Positions 42,445 to 51,898 of a stretch of DNA of 54,478 nucleotides are shown here, one piece after another. The stretch lies in contig PCXA01000008.1 in assembly GCA_002796325.1 (NCBI GenBank), positions 1 to 54,478 of the forward strand. The letters are read 5' to 3'. Within the stretch, counting starts at the first letter, position 1; each line of letters begins with the position of its first letter. Below the pieces are notes generated by a model, which was given only the letters and a program-made list of their open reading frames with translations, was not told the origin of the DNA and ran no database searches. Source of the stretch: Deltaproteobacteria bacterium CG11_big_fil_rev_8_21_14_0_20_47_16. Lineage in GTDB: Bacteria; UBA10199; GCA-002796325; 1-14-0-20-47-16. The translations under genes and the position numbers were made by a program.

Positions 42445-45054
42445 TCACCCCTTATCTATTGGCAATTTAACATAGAAACTTGTTCCATGCCCATACGACG
42501 ATTCTACGCTTATTTCACCATGATTGGCTTCAACCATCTTTTTGGAAATCGCGAGCCCCAATCCAGATCCAGGGATATTAGGAGAACCCTGACTTCGAAT
42601 CTGGCTAAAACTCTTGAACAATTTGTGTTTGTCTTCCTCTTTAATACCCATACCTTCGTCAGCTACAGTAATACAGATGGCACCGTTTTTTTGTTCAGTC
42701 TTAATTGTTACTTTTCCCTTTTCAGTAAACTTCATGGCATTGCTGAGTAAATTGGTAACGACTTGAGCGATGGCATCTTTGTCATACAACGCACGCGGCA
42801 AATTTTTGCCCAATTCCAATTCCAGATGCAGCCCTTTCTTCTTGGCCACTTCTTGAAACCCATCTGCCAGTTCATCGACCAGCCCATTGACTTCTTGGGG
42901 CTCAATCTGCAACTTCACATTACCTGATTCAATTTTTTGAAAATCCAAGACATTATTAATCAAGCGCCCCAATCGATCCACATTACGAAGCGATGCAGTC
43001 AAATGTTTCTTTTGAGCATCATTAATAGGACCATCCACACCATCCAACACCATTTCAACGCCACCTTGAATCACACTCAATGGCGAACGTAATTCATGGG
43101 ACACCATGGACGTAAATTCTTCGCGTATTGCCACGGCCTCTTCAACTTTTGCTTCCGCTTCTTTACGAATGATCAACTGACCCAACTGATTTCCAATGGA
43201 TGAAAGCGACTGCATAAGATCTCCATCTGGCGGCTGAACTTCATTATTAAAAAATTCAATCACACCAATCACATGCCCCGCCACCAAAATGGGGAACCCA
43301 AATGCCGCGTGTAGGTTTTCTTTTTCAGCATAGGGCGCACGGGGAAAATTAACATCTTTTGTCACGTCTTTAATCCATGCGGGCTCGCCAAAACTCCACA
43401 CACGACCCGGCAACCCTATTTCAGGTGCAAATGTAGTTTGTCGTGTTGCCTTTTCAAACTCAGCAAAGTCTTTAAGTGGTGTATGCCAAAAATCAGTACA
43501 CTCCATCACATTTTTAGCGGCGTTCACACGCCACACAGCTGCCACCTGCCAGCCCAATTGTGTGCACACCAACGCCAAAATTTTATGAATAACTTCGTCC
43601 AAGGATTTGGCGTCTGAAATTACCTTACTAACTGAGTATTGAATCAGCAATCGGCTATTAAAGCGGTCGCGCTGGAGCACCTCTTTACTCAAGGATTCAT
43701 TTGCAATTTGTATTTCCTTAGTACGCTCTTGCACCTTGGCATCCAACTCATCTCTGGATGTGCGCAGTTCCTCTTCGATCCTCTTTTGGTGGGTCATGTC
43801 CATCACGGAACCCACCATACGTAAGGCGTTTCCATTATCGTCGCGGACTACATAGCCGCGTATCAGAATATAATTGTAGTGACCATCCGCCTGCCGAATT
43901 CGAAATTCTTCCGTCCAATATTGCTGGCCGCTATTAATCACCAAATCCAGTGAGGCCAAACAACGTTCTCGATCATCTGGATGCAAATGCTCTGCCCAAT
44001 ACTCATGAACCTTATTGCCTTCACTTGCACAGTCAAACCCCATTGCGGTTGCAAAAACAGCATTTGACCAGGCACAACGTGTTGTTAAATCCCAGTCCCA
44101 AATACCATCGTTCGTGGCCTTCATAATCAACCGCATACGCTCTTCGTTATCTGCCAATTTTTTAGAAACTCCCTCACGCTGCGCGTCGGAAGTATTAATT
44201 GAATGTGCGGTTAGCCAGATAAGAACTGTAAAGACAGCAATATTGGACAAGGCCTGTAAGGCAACTCCCATGGGCGTATCATAGTATCCTTGCTGTTCTC
44301 CCCATAAGCTGACCTCCCCCATAATGAGCGGCAATATGGCTGCAAGAAACAAAAGTCGCCGCGCTATAGTACTACCCGAATAATCGCTCGTTATTTCAAT
44401 CATGATGGGAGAAGTCGGTAATGACAAAAACATAGCGCCTGAAAGTACCAAAAATGACAGGGCCGTGTGTAGAGCAACCGTTGCATATGGTCCAAAACTA
44501 TAGAGCGAGCTAGCACCATAAAAATATCCAGCTGTTGCAAGCAGAGAAAATGTCGCCACAAGCAATGCTGTACCCACATTCAACATGATTAATGATCGAA
44601 AGCGAGTATTGGCCGCAAACAATGAAATACCCATGAGCGTCGACATGACTGCTGTCGTAATGGACATGCGACCATGGGGTGCTACCTGAAAAGATTCAGC
44701 GACGATACTATCATAAAACAACGTATCAATATGAGCGTTCCAGTTCCATATATACTCAGACAAAGAAACTGCACCAATCAACGATACAAACAAACCACAA
44801 AGACGCGCACCCCACTGGACAATCACATTTTGAGACATTTGCAAGCGAATGCCCAAACCTGCTACTATCAAACAAATAGCCGTATTAACTTTCATGGTTG
44901 CAAAACCGGGGAACACCGACTTGAGAACTTCAATATTAAAAATCCAACCAGCCAAGACAGCACAACCCACTAATACTATTAATACACCAGCATAGCGGGC
45001 CCATTTCAAAGCAAGGGCAGCAGACGGCGATAATGGGGTCTCTTGGGGTGTCAT
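42445..45054 (-). CDS. Membrane sensor histidine kinase with PAS and GAF domains
   Basis: An 869-residue hybrid-free sensor kinase. Residues about 18-290 form a membrane sensor of seven or eight helices. A PAS domain follows (about 305-430; KATNDGIWDWDLTTRCAWS and the PAC region), then a coiled coil and a GAF domain (about 475-620). The HisKA box is FTSMVSHELRSPLSVIQGG with the phosphorylated His. The ATPase domain has NLLSNAMKFTEKG, DEGMGIKEED and GSGLGLAISKK. It is transcribed with the receiver gene from a promoter at 45068-45096 and is divergent from cstA. The input signal is unknown; proximity to CstA suggests but does not prove a nutrient link. Confidence 0.9.
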   Translation of the reverse strand: MTPQETPLSPSAALALKWARYAGVLIVLVGCAVLAGWIFNIEVLKSVFPGFATMKVNTAICLIVAGLGIRLQMSQNVIVQWGARLCGLFVSLIGAVSLSEYIWNWNAHIDTLFYDSIVAESFQVAPHGRMSITTAVMSTLMGISLFAANTRFRSLIMLNVGTALLVATFSLLATAGYFYGASSLYSFGPYATVALHTALSFLVLSGAMFLSLPTSPIMIEITSDYSGSTIARRLLFLAAILPLIMGEVSLWGEQQGYYDTPMGVALQALSNIAVFTVLIWLTAHSINTSDAQREGVSKKLADNEERMRLIMKATNDGIWDWDLTTRCAWSNAVFATAMGFDCASEGNKVHEYWAEHLHPDDRERCLASLDLVINSGQQYWTEEFRIRQADGHYNYILIRGYVVRDDNGNALRMVGSVMDMTHQKRIEEELRTSRDELDAKVQERTKEIQIANESLSKEVLQRDRFNSRLLIQYSVSKVISDAKSLDEVIHKILALVCTQLGWQVAAVWRVNAAKNVMECTDFWHTPLKDFAEFEKATRQTTFAPEIGLPGRVWSFGEPAWIKDVTKDVNFPRAPYAEKENLHAAFGFPILVAGHVIGVIEFFNNEVQPPDGDLMQSLSSIGNQLGQLIIRKEAEAKVEEAVAIREEFTSMVSHELRSPLSVIQGGVEMVLDGVDGPINDAQKKHLTASLRNVDRLGRLINNVLDFQKIESGNVKLQIEPQEVNGLVDELADGFQEVAKKKGLHLELELGKNLPRALYDKDAIAQVVTNLLSNAMKFTEKGKVTIKTEQKNGAICITVADEGMGIKEEDKHKLFKSFSQIRSQGSPNIPGSGLGLAISKKMVEANHGEISVESSYGHGTSFYVKLPIDKG

Positions 45055-45067
45055 AATTAACTATATT

Positions 45068-45096
45068 ATTGTAAACCTGTTCCTGATTGACGCCAA
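45068..45096 (-). promoter_or_regulatory. Sigma70 promoter of the histidine kinase/receiver operon
   Basis: Minus strand: TTGGCG (45091-45096), a 17-base spacer and TACAAT (45068-45073), close to the kinase start at 45054. It lies in the divergent region shared with cstA. Confidence 0.5.
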
Positions 45097-45159
45097 ACTG
45101 ATTCTATTTCAACGACTTCCCGCTTGCATTGGGCCTACGAATTTTATTAAACACCGCCT

Positions 45160-46749
45160 ATGAGCGCTGCCCTTATTCTGATTATCACCTTGGTACTATT
45201 TTTGCTGGCGTATCGCTTCTATGGCAGCTTCCTCAACCGCCTGTATGGCATCCATTCTGACATCAAAACCCCCGCTCACACCCAATATGATGGCGTGGAT
45301 TTCGTCCCTGTCAAAAGTTGGGTGGTTTTATTCGGCCATCACTTTGCGTCTATCTGTGGAGCGGGCCCCATCGTGGGACCTGTTCTGGCAGTGGCCTATT
45401 GGGGATGGGCACCATCACTCATTTGGATTGTATTCGGTTCCATTTTATTGGGAGCGGTAGCAGATTATTCCAGCCTTGTGGTTTCCATGCGTTCCGAAGG
45501 CAAATCCATTTCAGACATTGCCCACCCTGAAATTTCCAAACGTGCCAAACTTTTCTTTGCATGGTTTATTTGGTTCACACTCATCTTGGTCATCGCGGTC
45601 TTTGCCATCTTTGGCGCCAAGACACTTGATCAAGAACCCAGCTCCGTACTACCTGCCACTGGTCTTATTCCCGTGGCTATTTTAGTCGGTTATCTTTTGA
45701 AAAAAATATCGGTACTCAATGCCACCATCGTGGGGCTTGGTTTATTGGGAGTGTTGTTGCTACTGGGGCAAAGCATCACCATTCCATTTTCTTCACCCGT
45801 TTGGATCACACTACTTCTTATCTATTGTTTTGCGGCATCAGTAACACCTGTGGATCGTCTACTTCAGCCCCGCGATTATTTGGCCAGCTACTTACTCTTC
45901 TTCACAATCGGCTTGGGCGTGGTTTCAATTCTATTTACCAATCCAGACTTGCTTTCTTCTAGCTACACCACATGGAACCCCAAAGAGACTTGGCCCAACG
46001 CTGGTCCCCTCTTCCCCATGTTGTTTGTCACCATTGCGTGTGGCGCCATTTCAGGATTTCATTCACTTGTTTCAAGTGGCACCACCTGCAAACAGATTGC
46101 CAATGAAGTGCACGCCTGTCGCATCGGTTATGGCGGCATGTTGACTGAAGGGCTGGTAGCCGTCATGGTGTTGATTTGCGTGGCGGCACTTGCACCTTCC
46201 ACACTCACCGACACTTTAAAAACAGGCGGCGGCCCCATTGCGGCATTTGGCCAGGGCTATGGCGATGTGGTGTCCTTTTTAATGGGTGACTACGGCAAAC
46301 CATTTGCGATTCTGGCACTCAATACCTTCATCCTCACCACACTGGATTCTGCCACACGCATTGCACGCTACCTCACCATGGAAATCCTGGGCGTACAAAA
46401 CAAGTATACGGCTACTCTCATTGTGGTTGTGGCCGCAGGACTTTTGGGACTCACAGGCCAATGGTCACGCATCTGGCCAGCCTTTGGGACAGCCAATCAA
46501 CTGATTGCGGGGCTCTCACTGCTTGTGGCATCCGCATGGCTGCTGCGCCGCGAACGCCCCCATTGGTACACCTTCATTCCCGCAATTTTTATGTTGGTTG
46601 TGACGACAAGTGCATTTGTGCTGCAGATCATTCAATCCACCACACAAGACCGCCCCGACTATTTGATTGCCGGCGTGGCAGTCGTGCTGATTATTTTATC
46701 ACTCTCTATTTTTTGGGAAGCCATCCGCAATACGCGTAAGATCAGTTAA
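45160..46749 (+). CDS. cstA: Carbon starvation protein CstA-type transporter
   Basis: An inner-membrane protein of 529 residues with about 14 hydrophobic helices. The start region AYRFYGSFLNRLYGI, then GHHFASICGAGPIVGPVLA and PSLIWIVFGSILLGAVADYSSL, are the strong CstA signatures. FHSLVSSGTTCKQI lies in a later part. The family takes up pyruvate or peptides during carbon starvation. It is shorter than E. coli CstA (about 700), in line with the compact subgroup. No clear ribosome binding site precedes the ATG. It is divergent from a histidine kinase/receiver pair, which may regulate it, and its stop overlaps that of ribD in TTAA. Confidence 0.92.
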   Translation: MSAALILIITLVLFLLAYRFYGSFLNRLYGIHSDIKTPAHTQYDGVDFVPVKSWVVLFGHHFASICGAGPIVGPVLAVAYWGWAPSLIWIVFGSILLGAVADYSSLVVSMRSEGKSISDIAHPEISKRAKLFFAWFIWFTLILVIAVFAIFGAKTLDQEPSSVLPATGLIPVAILVGYLLKKISVLNATIVGLGLLGVLLLLGQSITIPFSSPVWITLLLIYCFAASVTPVDRLLQPRDYLASYLLFFTIGLGVVSILFTNPDLLSSSYTTWNPKETWPNAGPLFPMLFVTIACGAISGFHSLVSSGTTCKQIANEVHACRIGYGGMLTEGLVAVMVLICVAALAPSTLTDTLKTGGGPIAAFGQGYGDVVSFLMGDYGKPFAILALNTFILTTLDSATRIARYLTMEILGVQNKYTATLIVVVAAGLLGLTGQWSRIWPAFGTANQLIAGLSLLVASAWLLRRERPHWYTFIPAIFMLVVTTSAFVLQIIQSTTQDRPDYLIAGVAVVLIILSLSIFWEAIRNTRKIS

Positions 46750-47846
46750 AATTTTTGAGTAGCTACAATAATAACCGCATTATCGATCTGGGTGACCTGG
46801 CGGATATAAAGTGACTTGGCGTTGGCAATGGGAAGATTGGGCATCGCTTGGCTGATACCCATACCGGCATCCCCCAAAAACTTGGGGGCCATACAGAAAA
46901 TCCATTCTTGAATCGCATTCAATCGGGAAAGCGCCCCAATCAATGTAGGGCCCCCTTCTAATAATACAGTCGTCACACCACGACTTCCCAACTCTCGAAG
47001 GGCCTTACGCAGATTTACCTTTCCAGCAGTACCGCCCACATGCAGTGCCACATGGCCACGATGACTCAACCAGTACTGCAGGGTATCTGACACGTCTTGC
47101 GCGGTAAGAATCACCGTTGGACGCGTGCGCTTTGCCTTCAGTATTTTCAGTTTTTGGGGAAGTTTACCTTTGGACGAAATCACAATCGGCATCGGCTGCT
47201 TGGCATTGCGCACACGGGCCGTCAATTGGGGGTCATCTGCAATGGCTGTTTTAGCACCCACCATAATACCATCCACCATCGAACGTAAGTAATGGGTAAA
47301 CTCGCGAACACGCCCTTCGGTGATCCATTTGGATTTGCCACGATGGTCGGCCATTTTGCCATCCATTGTAATGGCCACCTTCGCAAAAAGGTACGGCGTG
47401 CCAGTGCGCATCCAGTGGATGTAACTGCGATTTAAATAGCATGCTTCATCTTCGCATATAGGGCCATCCACTTTAATCTTGGCGCGACGCAACTTGGCCA
47501 AGCCTTTGCCAGCAACTTGCGGATTGGGATCCTTCATGGCATAGACCACACGTTTTACACCAGATTGAATGATGGCTTCGGTGCACGGACCCGTGCGTCC
47601 TTGGTGACAACATGGCTCGAGCGTTACATACAGCGTTGCACCCTTCGCCTTCGCACCTGCTGCCTTCAGCGCCACAATCTCGGCATGATCGGTTCCTGCT
47701 TTGCGATGAAAGCCTTCGGCAATGATATGCCCTTTCTTGACGAGCACTGCCCCCACCATCGGATTTGGCGAGGTTTTGCCCAAGGCCTTTTCCGCCAAGT
47801 GAAGCGCGCGTTGCATAAATTGAATATCTGCCGATTTCAGACTCAT
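46746..47846 (-). CDS. ribD: Bifunctional pyrimidine deaminase/reductase
   Basis: Second and third steps of riboflavin synthesis: deamination of the pyrimidine intermediate and reduction of its ribosyl side chain. The N-terminal deaminase has the zinc site DHAEIVAL and TLYVTLEPCCHQGRTGPC. The C-terminal reductase includes FAKVAITMDGKMA and VLLEGGPTLIGAL. The 366-residue length is typical. It begins 20 bases after the T-run of a terminator, so its own promoter must lie within or beyond that hairpin, or it depends on read-through. It is separated from the other rib genes by cstA and the two-component genes. Confidence 0.95.
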   Translation of the reverse strand: MSLKSADIQFMQRALHLAEKALGKTSPNPMVGAVLVKKGHIIAEGFHRKAGTDHAEIVALKAAGAKAKGATLYVTLEPCCHQGRTGPCTEAIIQSGVKRVVYAMKDPNPQVAGKGLAKLRRAKIKVDGPICEDEACYLNRSYIHWMRTGTPYLFAKVAITMDGKMADHRGKSKWITEGRVREFTHYLRSMVDGIMVGAKTAIADDPQLTARVRNAKQPMPIVISSKGKLPQKLKILKAKRTRPTVILTAQDVSDTLQYWLSHRGHVALHVGGTAGKVNLRKALRELGSRGVTTVLLEGGPTLIGALSRLNAIQEWIFCMAPKFLGDAGMGISQAMPNLPIANAKSLYIRQVTQIDNAVIIVATQKF

Positions 47847-47865
47847 TGTTTGGTGTAATTACGTC

Positions 47866-47909
47866 TAAAAAAACAGAAGGTCAAGGAAGTGCTCACTTCC
47901 TTGACCTTC
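47866..47909 (-). terminator. Intrinsic terminator of the 89-aa orphan gene
   Basis: GAAGGTCAAGGAAGTG (47876-47891) and CACTTCCTTGACCTTC (47894-47909) form a perfect 16-bp inverted repeat with a 2-base gap, in practice a 15-bp stem with a 4-base loop. On the minus strand it is followed by a run of seven T (47867-47873). It lies 29 bases after the stop of the 89-aa gene and directly before ribD. Confidence 0.85.
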
Positions 47910-47938
47910 ATGAGTTCTGCAATTGAAACAATCAGTTT

Positions 47939-48208
47939 CTATTTTGAATGTAAAAAAATCGGGGGAACACCGGCAAAACGTGCAGCAAGATGAGTGAGCC
48001 CACGACCTAGCGGAGCAAAATCCACATGCGGCAACTGCGCCACACGGCTGGCCTGGCATCCACCACCATGTTGTGCATTATATTCATCCTGTATTCTGAA
48101 ACAATACGACCCAGGACTATTCGGTGGACATGGAACTTTATGCTCACAACCACCTAAACCGAATGCTGCGGCAACAGCTGCAGCTCCTGCAAGAATAACG
48201 TTAACCAT
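47939..48208 (-). CDS. Orphan 89-aa cysteine-containing lipoprotein-like protein, sigma28 promoter
   Basis: I do not recognise this protein. The start is well supported by AGGAGAAT before the ATG. The first 21 residues, VNVILAGAAAVAAAFGLGGC, look like a lipoprotein signal with lipobox LGGC, although the N-terminus lacks the usual positive charge. Four cysteines (21, 27, 36, 51) could include a disulphide pair in the mature part. The cassette has its own sigma28-type promoter and strong terminator and is inserted between nrdR and ribD. Composition is otherwise Gly, Pro and His-rich. Envelope location is likely; function unknown. Confidence 0.62.
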   Translation of the reverse strand: MVNVILAGAAAVAAAFGLGGCEHKVPCPPNSPGSYCFRIQDEYNAQHGGGCQASRVAQLPHVDFAPLGRGLTHLAARFAGVPPIFLHSK

Positions 48209-48252
48209 AATAGATTCTCCTCATTAAAGATCATGTAGACGATTCAAACAAT

Positions 48253-48282
48253 TTATCGGCAGGTTACAGAAAAAGTTGCTTA
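48253..48282 (-). promoter_or_regulatory. Sigma28/FliA-type promoter, copy B
   Basis: On the minus strand GCAACTTT (48272-48279), 11 bases and a perfect GCCGATAA (48253-48260), the same boxes as copy A at 42000. It lies 45 bases upstream of the 89-aa gene and within the gap after nrdR. Two independent copies before two unrelated genes make chance unlikely. Confidence 0.68.
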
Positions 48283-48295
48283 CTTTTTCACTTAT

Positions 48296-48757
48296 TTAAG
48301 ATTTTGGCTTATTCAGTATATCCTTCAACTCAGACATAAACTCGTTGATGTCTTTAAAGGATCGATAGACACTTGCAAAACGCACATAGGCCACTTCATC
48401 TAGCTTATGCAGATCTTCCATGATGCGCTCGCCAATTTGCTGGCCATTGATTTCGGCAACACCCAGCTCTTGCGCCCATACCAATACGTCATCCACCATA
48501 TTTTCAATTGTTTCCATGCTGACAGGACGCTTTTCACAGGCCTTTTGAATACCGATCAAAACTTTGTGACGATCGAAGGGTTCCCGGCGGCCATCCTTCT
48601 TAATAACGAGTGGCAAAGTCTCTTCAACGCGCTCATAGGTCGTAAACCGTTTGATACAGCGCTCGCATTCACGACGGCGCCGTGTGATGTCGCCCTCTTT
48701 CGAGAGACGCGAATCAATGACCTTGCTTTCCATGTTGTCGCAAAAGGGACATTTCAT
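48296..48757 (-). CDS. nrdR: Transcriptional repressor NrdR
   Basis: ATP/dATP-sensing repressor of ribonucleotide reductase genes. The 153-residue protein has an N-terminal zinc ribbon ([11 protein letters not shown] and CERC) with DNA-contacting RRRRECERC, then an ATP-cone domain including [20 protein letters not shown]. The start overlaps the MFS transporter stop in ATGA. It occupies the usual place ahead of ribD, here separated by the 89-aa cassette. Confidence 0.96.
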   Translation of the reverse strand: MKCPFCDNMESKVIDSRLSKEGDITRRRRECERCIKRFTTYERVEETLPLVIKKDGRREPFDRHKVLIGIQKACEKRPVSMETIENMVDDVLVWAQELGVAEINGQQIGERIMEDLHKLDEVAYVRFASVYRSFKDINEFMSELKDILNKPKS

Positions 48758-49962
48758 AATTTTAATTTACGTAGTTGCGGCCACTTGAACGCCGCTGCTG
48801 TTACAACAACCAGTGTCATGATGCCACCGAAAACAACAGCGGGCACAGTTCCCATCAAGCGGGCAGCCACCCCAGATTCAAATGCACCCAACTCGTTTGA
48901 CGATCCGATGAACATCATATTCACAGATGCCACCCGCCCCCGCATTGCATCGGGAGTAAATGTTTGCACAATCGTACCTCGCAATACCACACTCACACCA
49001 TCCAGAACACCACTCACGCAAAGTAAAACCAAAGATAAAATAAATAGTTTTGAAAGTCCAAACCCAATGATGCACAGCCCAAAGCCTGCCACACAGCCCA
49101 ACAAAATCTTACCAGCATATTGTTTGGGAGCGTTGTGCGCCAAAAACAGTGACACTAAAATGGACCCAATCGCGGGAACCGCACGCAGCCAACCCAACCC
49201 CACAGGGCCCACAAATAAAATATCTTTGGCATAAATCGGCAACAGCGCCACAGCTCCACCAAAGAATATTGCAAACATATCCAAGGATAGTGCCCCTAGA
49301 ATAACGGGGTGTGACGTCACAAAGCGAATCCCTTCCATCAAGCTTTTCATGACGGGCATTACAACAGAAAGTACACGAGATTCCATCGATGGAATGCGGC
49401 GCGACAAAACAACTGCTAACAGAAAGATGATCGCTTCAGAGATATAAACCCATTCAGGCCCAGCAATATAGACAAATCCCGCAATCAACGGACCCGTCAC
49501 CGCCCCCGTTTGCCAAAAGGTCGTGCTCCACGTCATCGCGTTTCCATACAGATTTTTTGGAACAACATGACCTGTGAGAGAAAACATTGCTGGTCCAAAA
49601 AAGGAACGTGCAATTCCAACAATCGCAACTGCAACATAAAGCGGCCATGTGCCCAATGTGTGCGGCAGTACTGTAAATGAATACAATGCAATCGCCATCG
49701 CGGTGCAGGTTGCCAACGCCAGACTTAATATCATTCGGCGATCATGATGATCGACAAAATGCCCCGCAAACAGCCCCATACTAATGGCGGGCAGCGCTTC
49801 AGAAAGCCCCACCAAGCCCAATGCCAATGGGTCATGGGTCAGCGCATACATCTGCCAGCCCACAGCGACACCTTGCATTTGAACAGCAAGGACGGCCAGA
49901 AATCGAATTGTGACAAGCGATTTAAATCGAGGAACTTTGAGAGCTGCGTAGGCGTCGGTCAC
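48754..49962 (-). CDS. MFS transporter, MFS_3-like
   Basis: A 402-residue membrane protein with 12 predicted helices. The N-terminal region ([22 protein letters not shown]) and the inter-helix loop [12 protein letters not shown], a version of the GxxxDRxxRR MFS motif, place it near the MFS_3/enterobactin-exporter group. Substrate is unknown. It is ten bases before glyA on the operon and overlaps nrdR, an unusual guest in the glyA-nrdR interval. Confidence 0.85.
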   Translation of the reverse strand: MTDAYAALKVPRFKSLVTIRFLAVLAVQMQGVAVGWQMYALTHDPLALGLVGLSEALPAISMGLFAGHFVDHHDRRMILSLALATCTAMAIALYSFTVLPHTLGTWPLYVAVAIVGIARSFFGPAMFSLTGHVVPKNLYGNAMTWSTTFWQTGAVTGPLIAGFVYIAGPEWVYISEAIIFLLAVVLSRRIPSMESRVLSVVMPVMKSLMEGIRFVTSHPVILGALSLDMFAIFFGGAVALLPIYAKDILFVGPVGLGWLRAVPAIGSILVSLFLAHNAPKQYAGKILLGCVAGFGLCIIGFGLSKLFILSLVLLCVSGVLDGVSVVLRGTIVQTFTPDAMRGRVASVNMMFIGSSNELGAFESGVAARLMGTVPAVVFGGIMTLVVVTAAAFKWPQLRKLKL

Positions 49963-49971
49963 AGCCGTGCA

Positions 49972-51216
49972 TTACAGCAGTTCTGAATAAAAGGGAAAGT
50001 GTTTGCAAAGATCTAAGACATTTTTGCGAATTTTATCATGAAGTGCGGCGTCTGCTGGATTTTGAATGACGTCTGCCATCCAATTTGCAATTTGCATCGC
50101 TTCTTTCTCACCCATGCCACGCGTTGTAATCGACGGTGCACCCAAGCGAATACCACTGGTCACAAACGGAGAACGGGTTTCGCGCGGCACGGTGTTTTTA
50201 TTCACTGTAATTCCTGCACGTCCCAACGCATCTTCCGCTTCTTTACCAGTCACACCATCTGCACCCAAATCAATCAGGCAAAGATGAACATCTGTACCAC
50301 CCGACACAATGCGCAATCCACGCTCTTTTAGCGTTGCTGCCATTGCTTGTGTGTTCTTAATCACTTGTGCGGCATACTTTTTAAACTCAGGTTGTAGATC
50401 TTCTAAGAATGCAACCGCCTTAGCCGCAATAACATGCATCATGGGGCCACCCTGAATGCCTGGAAAGATACATTTATCAACGTCTTTGGCAAATTGCTGC
50501 TTGCACATGATCAATCCACCACGCGGCCCGCGCAGCGTTTTATGTGTGGTGCTGGTCACAAAGTCGCAATATGGCACAGGGTCGTTATGTAACTTGGCAG
50601 CCACCAACCCTGCAGGGTGCGCAATATCTGCCATGAGCATTGCCCCAACCTCATCTGCAATCTCTTTAAACTTTTTAAAATCAATTTGGCGTGGATATGC
50701 TGATGCACCACATACAATCATCTTGGGCTTATGTTGCTTGGCCAAATCGCGCACTTGGTCATAATCCAACAGTTCTGTTTCAGGATTTACGCCATAGCTT
50801 ACCGCATTAAAAATTTTCCCCGAGAAATTAACTGAGCTACCGTGTGTCAGATGGCCACCATTGGAAAGTGACATACCCAAAATGGTGTCACCCGGCTTCA
50901 TCACAGCAAGATACACACCCATGTTGGCTTGTGACCCAGAGTGTGGCTGCACATTGGCATGTTCCGCACCAAAGAGTTCTTTCGCACGTTCAATGGCAAT
51001 ATCTTCGGCAGTATCTACAAATTCACATCCACCATAATAACGTTTGTGTGGGTAACCTTCGGCATACTTATTTGAAAGCGGTGTTCCCAAAGCCTGAAGC
51101 ACGGCAATGCTCGCCATATTTTCAGATGGAATTAATTCAACTGTCTCTTCCTGACGGCGAATTTCATCTTGAATTGTGGCAGCAATTTTAGGATCAAACT
51201 GAACAAGCGATTTCAT
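49972..51216 (-). CDS. glyA: Serine hydroxymethyltransferase
   Basis: PLP enzyme interconverting serine and glycine with tetrahydrofolate. The 414-residue protein shows [30 protein letters not shown], GADYxx-equivalent [16 protein letters not shown], and the PLP lysine in [15 protein letters not shown]. It is typical in length. It lies after rpiB (12 bases) in the rpmF-acpP-rpiB-glyA operon. Confidence 0.97.
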   Translation of the reverse strand: MKSLVQFDPKIAATIQDEIRRQEETVELIPSENMASIAVLQALGTPLSNKYAEGYPHKRYYGGCEFVDTAEDIAIERAKELFGAEHANVQPHSGSQANMGVYLAVMKPGDTILGMSLSNGGHLTHGSSVNFSGKIFNAVSYGVNPETELLDYDQVRDLAKQHKPKMIVCGASAYPRQIDFKKFKEIADEVGAMLMADIAHPAGLVAAKLHNDPVPYCDFVTSTTHKTLRGPRGGLIMCKQQFAKDVDKCIFPGIQGGPMMHVIAAKAVAFLEDLQPEFKKYAAQVIKNTQAMAATLKERGLRIVSGGTDVHLCLIDLGADGVTGKEAEDALGRAGITVNKNTVPRETRSPFVTSGIRLGAPSITTRGMGEKEAMQIANWMADVIQNPADAALHDKIRKNVLDLCKHFPFYSELL

Positions 51217-51228
51217 GGAAGCTCCGTT

Positions 51229-51657
51229 CTAGATATCAATTTTATCAATGCGCTTTTGGTGTCGACCACCTTCAAACGGTGTTGTTAACCACTGTTTCAA
51301 CAACTCCTTGGCTTGTTCAGCCGGCGTCACACGCGCACCAAAACACGCCACATTGGCATCATTATGTTCACGACTCATCTGTGCGTCGTAAGCATCACGA
51401 ATAACCGCTGCCCGTACACCCTTGTTTCGGTTGGCTGTGATGGCCATCCCAATAGCACTACCACAAACCAACACACCCCGATCAACTTCACCAGAGGCAA
51501 CAGCGTGCGCCACTTTGCGGGCGTAATCTGGATAATCCACACTATCGGCACCATTGGTACCCAAATCAGCTACTTTGATATTTTCAGATTCAAGATACAA
51601 CTTTAGGGAATCTTTAAGGACAACACCTGCATGGTCTGCGGCGATCGCAACTTTCAT
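51229..51657 (-). CDS. rpiB: Ribose-5-phosphate isomerase B
   Basis: Interconverts ribose-5-phosphate and ribulose-5-phosphate; the latter is also a RibBA substrate. The 142-residue protein has VAIAADHAGVVLKDSL, SVDYPDYARKVAH and the catalytic-Cys region GVLVCGSAIGMAITANRNKG, all family signatures. ANVACFGARV lies near the end. It overlaps the acpP stop by four bases (ATGA), and glyA follows. Confidence 0.96.
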   Translation of the reverse strand: MKVAIAADHAGVVLKDSLKLYLESENIKVADLGTNGADSVDYPDYARKVAHAVASGEVDRGVLVCGSAIGMAITANRNKGVRAAVIRDAYDAQMSREHNDANVACFGARVTPAEQAKELLKQWLTTPFEGGRHQKRIDKIDI

Positions 51658-51893
51658 GATGATAGTCGGTGATTGAGGTAATCAATCCATTCTTGCACGG
51701 TTTTAAGTTTCTTCATGTCTTCATCTGGCAAATCAATTTCCAGATGTTCTTCCATGGCCAAAATCAATTCCAGAATATCCAGAGAATCAGCACCCAAATC
51801 ACCGCCAAAGGTTGAAGATGGCGCAATTTCATCTTCGCCAATTCCTAACTGTTCAGCAATCGTGGTTCTGAGAATTTCTTCGATATCATCCAT
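51654..51893 (-). CDS. acpP: Acyl carrier protein
   Basis: Carries fatty acyl chains on phosphopantetheine. The 79-residue acidic protein has the attachment motif GGDLGADSLDILELIL with the modified Ser. It is translationally coupled to rpiB. Here acpP directly follows rpmF, whereas plsX, fabH, fabD and fabG are commonly found between them. Confidence 0.97.
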   Translation of the reverse strand: MDDIEEILRTTIAEQLGIGEDEIAPSSTFGGDLGADSLDILELILAMEEHLEIDLPDEDMKKLKTVQEWIDYLNHRLSS

Positions 51894-51898
51894 GCGTA

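Noticed and set aside
48407-49234. Open frame of 275 codons antisense to nrdR and the MFS gene
   Set aside because: Spans two confident genes on the other strand. Low-complexity Thr/Pro/Asn composition looks like a shadow of coding sequence.
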